Below, one piece after another: positions 6,751 to 10,644 of a stretch of 10,644 nucleotides of DNA. The translations under genes were made by a program, and so were the position numbers. A model generated the notes under the pieces. The model made no database searches. It was given only the letters and a program-made list of their open reading frames with translations, and was not told the origin of the DNA. Position 1 is the first letter of the stretch, and each line of letters starts with the position of its first letter. This DNA comes from SVQP01 sp045594705 (GTDB taxonomy: Bacteria; Bacillota; Clostridia; Oscillospirales; CAG-272): assembly GCA_045594705.1 (NCBI GenBank), contig JAZNZB010000080.1, positions 1 to 10,644 of the forward strand, given 5' to 3'.

Positions 6751-9700
6751 ATGGCACGAAACTGGACACCGGCGCAACGCGCCGCCATGCAATATATGAA
6801 TACCTCGCTTTTGGTATCCGCCGCAGCAGGCTCGGGCAAGACCGCCACGTTGACACAGCGTATCATCGATCAGATCGTGAAAAATGAGGATTGCACCCTG
6901 GAGCGCATGCTGATCGTCACCTTTACCCGCGCCGCAGCCGCCGAACTGCGCTCACGCATCGCGCAGGCTCTGACCGAGGCCATTGCGCGCGATCCCGCCA
7001 ACCGTCATCTCAATCGCCAGCTGCTGCTTTTGCCCGGTGCACACATTCATACCATCGACGCCTTTTTCGGTGAGCCGGTGCGCGCCAACTTTGAACGGCT
7101 TGGCCTTCCGGCAGGCTTTCGCATGGCTGACGACGGCGAGGCGGACAGTATTGCGGCATCGGTCATGGAAGAGGTGCTTGAGGATTTCTACGAACAGAGC
7201 CGTGACCCCGAGCACGGAATTCTGGGGCTTGCCCGCGAGAGTGCATTTTTGCAGCTTGTGGAAACGCTGGTCTCCTCCCGTGATTTTTCCGCGCTCATCC
7301 CCACGCTGACCGATCTGTACCAAAGGCTGGTCACCTCCGAGCAGGGCGTTGCCCGCATTGCAGAATGTGCCGACAGAATTGCCAAAGAGACCGACGGTGA
7401 CTTTTTCAATTCTCTGTGGGGGGCACAGCTGCGAAGCTATACTGTCAATGCTCTTCTGTCACTGGAACAGAAATTTGATAAGGCTAAGGAGGAGATCATA
7501 AACGATCCCTGCTGTGGCAGTGCCTTTGCCTTGATGTTCGAATCCGATGCCGCGCGCTGCGGCATGATCGCCAAAAGACTTGCAAGCGATGGCTATGCAG
7601 GTGCGGCCGAAGCCTTTGCCGCACATCCCGCCACCAAAAAGCCAACCGTCAAAAAGGATCAGAAAACCCCGCTTTGCGAGGAATTCGAGGCATTTCGCAA
7701 AAAGCAGAATGACCAAATCAAAAAGCTTGCCGAGAATTTCACGGTCAGCCCCGAGGACATTCGCGCGCAATTTGCCGCAACCGCTGCCATCTGCCGTACG
7801 CTTTACGCGATCATGACCGAATACGACAAGCGGTACTCCGAGGAAAAGCTACGTCTGGGCGTTTGCGAATTTTCGGACATGCCCCGCTTTATGCTGCGCC
7901 TTTTGCAAAACCCGGACGGCTCACTGACCGATCTTGCAAAGGCGTACAGAGAAAAATTCGATTGGGTGTACATAGACGAATATCAGGATGTCAACTCCTT
8001 ACAGGACAAGATCTTTGCCATTATTGGCGGTGAGCACCGCTTTATGGTGGGCGATATCAAGCAAAGCATCTATGGCTTCCGCGAAGCAGATCCCTCGATC
8101 TTTGCCGCCTACCGCCGTCGCTTTGCCACGCTGACACCCGAGGAGATCGAAGATCCCCCCGCAACAAGCGAGGGCTGTGTGCTGTTCATGTCCGAAAATT
8201 TCCGATGCGACCGCTCAGTCATTGACTTTACCAACCTTGTCTGCGCGTATATTTTCGAGGCTTGCCCCGACACCATCGGTTATCGCCCCGACGACGATCT
8301 GATTCACAAAAAGCCCGCCCCCGAGGGCTACCAAAGCCCGCTTGTGCAGCTCATGATCACACAGCCTGCCGAGGCTGACGCAGACGATGAGGACACGGAC
8401 GAGGATGTGGAGAGCTGTGACACCGAGACCGTGGCCGCTGTCAACGAGATCGTGCGTTTGCTGTGCCAAGAAACCAAGGCGGACGGCACGCCTATTCTGC
8501 CGGCGGATATTGCCATTCTCAGCCGCACCAAGGCTCCCTTGGACGTTTTTGCGCGCGCGCTGACCGAGGCGGGCGTGCCCATTTCGCAGCAAACGGGCGG
8601 TGAGCTTTACAAGAGCCCCGAATACCGCTTCTGGATCGCGCTTTTGGATGTTATCGACAATCCCCAACAGGATATTCCGCTCTCACTTTTGCTGACAGAG
8701 CCACAGGAGCCGCTGTGTCCTTTGTTTACGCACGAGCAGCTGGCGCTGATCCGTAAGCAGGCTGCGCGCAATCTCTCCCTATACGAGGCCATCGATGAAT
8801 GCAGCAAGCAAGATACGGATGATCCCACGGTGCACAAATGCAAGGCGTTTTGCATCTGGCTGGAGCAACAGCGTGCGCTTGCCATGCAGCTTGGCGCAGA
8901 TGCCCTGCTCTCCATGCTTGCACAGGACGATCATCTCAGCGCACTTTGCGAGAGCGAGACCTTTCTCTCTCTTTACGAAAGCGCAAGACAGTTCACGCGC
9001 AAGCATTGGAACGGCCTTTACGGCTTTGTGCGTGCGCAGCACCGTGCAGCCTTGGCCAAGGGCTCGGGCTCTGAGGCCTCTGCCGCCGGCGGCGGAGTTG
9101 CACTGATGACCGTGCATCACTCCAAGGGCCTGGAATTTCCCGTTTGCTTTTTGGTCAAATGCGGCAAACGCTTTAACCGCCGAGACAGTCAGCAAACGCT
9201 GGTGTACGATAAAGACATGGGACTTGGCATCAAGCTCTCGGACGGTAAGGGCAAAAAGGACACGCTTTTGCGCCGCGCCATGACGCTTGGCAAGGCGCAC
9301 CGCAGCACCGAGGAGGAAATGCGCACGCTTTACGTTGCGCTGACCCGTGCACGTGAGAGACTGTATCTGAGCGCAACCGTCAAAAAGCCTTACGAGACCG
9401 TGCGCCGCGAGTGCGCAATGGGTGGCAGTGCCGAGATCCTGCAAGCCCCCAATCATCTTTCCTGGATCATCAGCGCCATGCAGTCGGATCGCAAGCGCGC
9501 AGCCGACTGCAGCAACGTCGTGCTTTACGAGCAAGGCAGCGTCTTGCCCGTCACCTACACAGGCGCGACCGTACAAGCCGCCAAGCAAGGCAAGGTGCAG
9601 CCGGGCACCGAAAAATATGCCGCGCTGATCTCGCTTGCCCGCGCGCAAAACGAACATGCTTCCCTTCTATATCGCATTCCCTCCAAGGCGGCTGCCTCCA

Positions 9701-10410
9701 AACTCACCCCCGACATGCTGGACACTGATTTCTGCTTTACAGAAGGGGAGGCCGAACAAGCCGACGAGCTGCAAACACGTGCAGCCCTGGAGCGCAGACT
9801 TGAGCAAATGCATTCCGAAAAGCCGGATTTCTTTGCCCTGATGGCCGAGAATACCAAGCCCACCCCTGCCGAGCGCGGCACGGCTGCGCATCTGTTCTTG
9901 CAGTACTGTGACTTTGCACGCGTGGCAGAGCACGGCATTGCCGACGAGATGGAGCGACTGGTGAGAGAAAAATATATTACACCGCGCGTAGCCAAGATCG
10001 TCAATACGCGTGCATTGCAGACCTTCTTTGACAGCGAGTTTTTCAAGATCGTCATGCAAGCCGACAAGATCATGCGCGAGGTGCACTTCAACAGCTTTGT
10101 GCCGCTTGAGGAGTTTACCAAGAATCCGGAAATCAAGCAACTGGTCGCAGGCAAGCACATGCACGTGCAGGGCTCGATCGACCTGCTCCTGATAGGCAAG
10201 GACGGCAGCATCACGCTCTGCGACTACAAGACCGACCGCCCCACGCCCGAGGAGCGTCGCGACCACGCCTTATACCGCGAGCGTATGATCAGCACTCACA
10301 AAGATCAGTTGACGCACTACGCGCGCGCCGTCCGCGAGCTGTTTGGCCGCGAGCCCGACCGCGCTTACGTGTTCTCGCTCACCCTCGGCGAGGCGATCAG
10401 TATTATGTAA
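6751..10410 (+). CDS. addA: AddA, helicase-nuclease subunit A
   Basis: This 1219-residue protein is the motor subunit of AddAB: a 3'-5' superfamily 1 helicase with a C-terminal nuclease. Seen motifs in order: Q-motif WTPAQ (Gln9); Walker A AAAGSGKT (Lys30); Walker B DEYQD (409-413); motif III GDIKQSIYGFR (434-444); ENFR (482-485); motif V TVHHSKGLEF (from Thr787); motif VI LYVALTRARER (from Leu860); then the nuclease with GTAAH (His1047), GSID (Asp1144) and CDYKTD (Asp1158, Lys1160). Length matches B. subtilis AddA (1232), and no active residue appears missing. An acidic run at about 541-559 precedes the second helicase half. It starts 17 bases after addB, with AAAGGAG seven bases before the ATG, in the usual addB-addA order. 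It ends the operon, with terminators downstream. Confidence 0.97.
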   Translation: MARNWTPAQRAAMQYMNTSLLVSAAAGSGKTATLTQRIIDQIVKNEDCTLERMLIVTFTRAAAAELRSRIAQALTEAIARDPANRHLNRQLLLLPGAHIHTIDAFFGEPVRANFERLGLPAGFRMADDGEADSIAASVMEEVLEDFYEQSRDPEHGILGLARESAFLQLVETLVSSRDFSALIPTLTDLYQRLVTSEQGVARIAECADRIAKETDGDFFNSLWGAQLRSYTVNALLSLEQKFDKAKEEIINDPCCGSAFALMFESDAARCGMIAKRLASDGYAGAAEAFAAHPATKKPTVKKDQKTPLCEEFEAFRKKQNDQIKKLAENFTVSPEDIRAQFAATAAICRTLYAIMTEYDKRYSEEKLRLGVCEFSDMPRFMLRLLQNPDGSLTDLAKAYREKFDWVYIDEYQDVNSLQDKIFAIIGGEHRFMVGDIKQSIYGFREADPSIFAAYRRRFATLTPEEIEDPPATSEGCVLFMSENFRCDRSVIDFTNLVCAYIFEACPDTIGYRPDDDLIHKKPAPEGYQSPLVQLMITQPAEADADDEDTDEDVESCDTETVAAVNEIVRLLCQETKADGTPILPADIAILSRTKAPLDVFARALTEAGVPISQQTGGELYKSPEYRFWIALLDVIDNPQQDIPLSLLLTEPQEPLCPLFTHEQLALIRKQAARNLSLYEAIDECSKQDTDDPTVHKCKAFCIWLEQQRALAMQLGADALLSMLAQDDHLSALCESETFLSLYESARQFTRKHWNGLYGFVRAQHRAALAKGSGSEASAAGGGVALMTVHHSKGLEFPVCFLVKCGKRFNRRDSQQTLVYDKDMGLGIKLSDGKGKKDTLLRRAMTLGKAHRSTEEEMRTLYVALTRARERLYLSATVKKPYETVRRECAMGGSAEILQAPNHLSWIISAMQSDRKRAADCSNVVLYEQGSVLPVTYTGATVQAAKQGKVQPGTEKYAALISLARAQNEHASLLYRIPSKAAASKLTPDMLDTDFCFTEGEAEQADELQTRAALERRLEQMHSEKPDFFALMAENTKPTPAERGTAAHLFLQYCDFARVAEHGIADEMERLVREKYITPRVAKIVNTRALQTFFDSEFFKIVMQADKIMREVHFNSFVPLEEFTKNPEIKQLVAGKHMHVQGSIDLLLIGKDGSITLCDYKTDRPTPEERRDHALYRERMISTHKDQLTHYARAVRELFGREPDRAYVFSLTLGEAISIM

Positions 10411-10419
10411 AACAAAAGG

Positions 10420-10435
10420 CAGCCCGATGGGGCTG
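10420..10435. other. Small GATG-loop hairpin after addA
   Basis: CAGCCC (10420-10425) pairs with GGGCTG (10430-10435) around the loop GATG, ten bases after the addA stop. A run of As precedes it but no T-run follows, so it does not look like a working terminator alone. It may protect the mRNA 3' end or be the remains of a terminator whose right flank was replaced. Confidence 0.4.
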
Positions 10436-10446
10436 AGGAATTAGCG

Positions 10447-10495
10447 AAAAAAACGAAAGCAGAAGTCTTGATGAAGGCTTCTGCTTTCAGCTTTT
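10447..10495. terminator. Strong bidirectional terminator after addA
   Basis: GAAAGCAGAAG (10455-10465) pairs perfectly with CTTCTGCTTTC (10478-10488). The stem continues through a T-G wobble (10466/10477) and CTT/AAG to a GATG loop, about 15 bp in all. On the plus strand it is followed by TTTT (10492-10495), enough to end the addA transcript. On the minus strand it is followed by a longer run of seven Ts (complement of 10447-10453), so it would terminate a leftward gene lying beyond the window even better. Confidence 0.75.
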
Positions 10496-10510
10496 ATGAT
10501 GCGCAACCCC

Positions 10511-10644
10511 GCCCGTGTCATCCTGAGCGGAGCAAACAATTGAGTATTGTTTGCGAAGTCGAACCCGACCCAAGGGAGGGCGCGCGCAGCGCGGGATCTA
10601 CGGGCACAACGCACCCACCCTCGTAGATCCTCAAAACGCTTGCA
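10511..10644. repeat. Composite palindromic repeat region at right edge
   Basis: After the terminator there is no coding frame of note. The stretch contains GTCATCCTGAGCGGAGC, a hairpin GCAAACAAT-TGAGT-ATTGTTTGC (10532-10554) and GCGAAGTCGAA; this GTCATCCTGAGC…GCGAAGTCGAA type recurs between genes in many bacterial assemblies, as I recall. It continues with CGCGC-GCA-GCGCG (10581-10593) and an inverted pair GGATCTACG (10594-10602) and CGTAGATCC (10622-10630). It looks like one or more nonautonomous intergenic repeats, cut by the window end. Confidence 0.55.

Noticed and set aside
8779..9657. Minus-strand open frame of 292 codons inside addA
   Set aside because: It is antisense to helicase motifs V and VI of AddA, so it is a codon-bias artefact.

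Overview
The window comes from a fairly GC-rich member of the Bacillota (Firmicutes), most likely an uncultured gut-type clostridium. The clues are the AddA/AddB pair in place of RecBCD, an OmpR/VanS-style two-component pair, strong GGAGG ribosome binding sites, and spacers filled with short palindromic repeats. The genus cannot be read from the sequence.

Layout. At the left edge (1-77) is the end of a hairpin repeat array, whose last and longest hairpin lies just past a two-component operon read leftward. That operon is an OmpR-family response regulator (1615-2310) followed by its membrane sensor histidine kinase (110-1618), with a 4-base ATGA overlap. A 503-base AT-rich spacer (2311-2813) separates it from a rightward operon. 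The spacer holds the regulator's likely promoter, a startless remnant of a protein C-terminus (possibly GNAT-like), two inverted copies of a palindromic repeat, an intrinsic terminator, and a good promoter whose -35 overlaps that terminator's T-run. The rightward operon is a compact QueG-like double [4Fe-4S] reductase (2814-3629), addB (3626-6733) and addA (6751-10410). It is tightly packed: ATGA overlap, then a 17-base gap. After addA come a small hairpin, a strong bidirectional terminator, and another repeat-rich stretch that runs off the right edge.

How the genes work together. AddA (UvrD-type helicase with a C-terminal RecB-family nuclease) and AddB (inactive helicase fold, second nuclease, and a four-cysteine iron-sulfur staple) form the enzyme that resects double-strand breaks for RecA-dependent repair. 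All key catalytic motifs are visible in both. The QueG-like protein is co-transcribed and probably translationally coupled to AddB. Both proteins need [4Fe-4S] clusters, but no direct functional link can be shown. The two-component system is separate and its signal cannot be deduced.

I found no clear new biological system. The least explained content is the repeats: each of the three noncoding intervals carries a different type of palindromic repeat.
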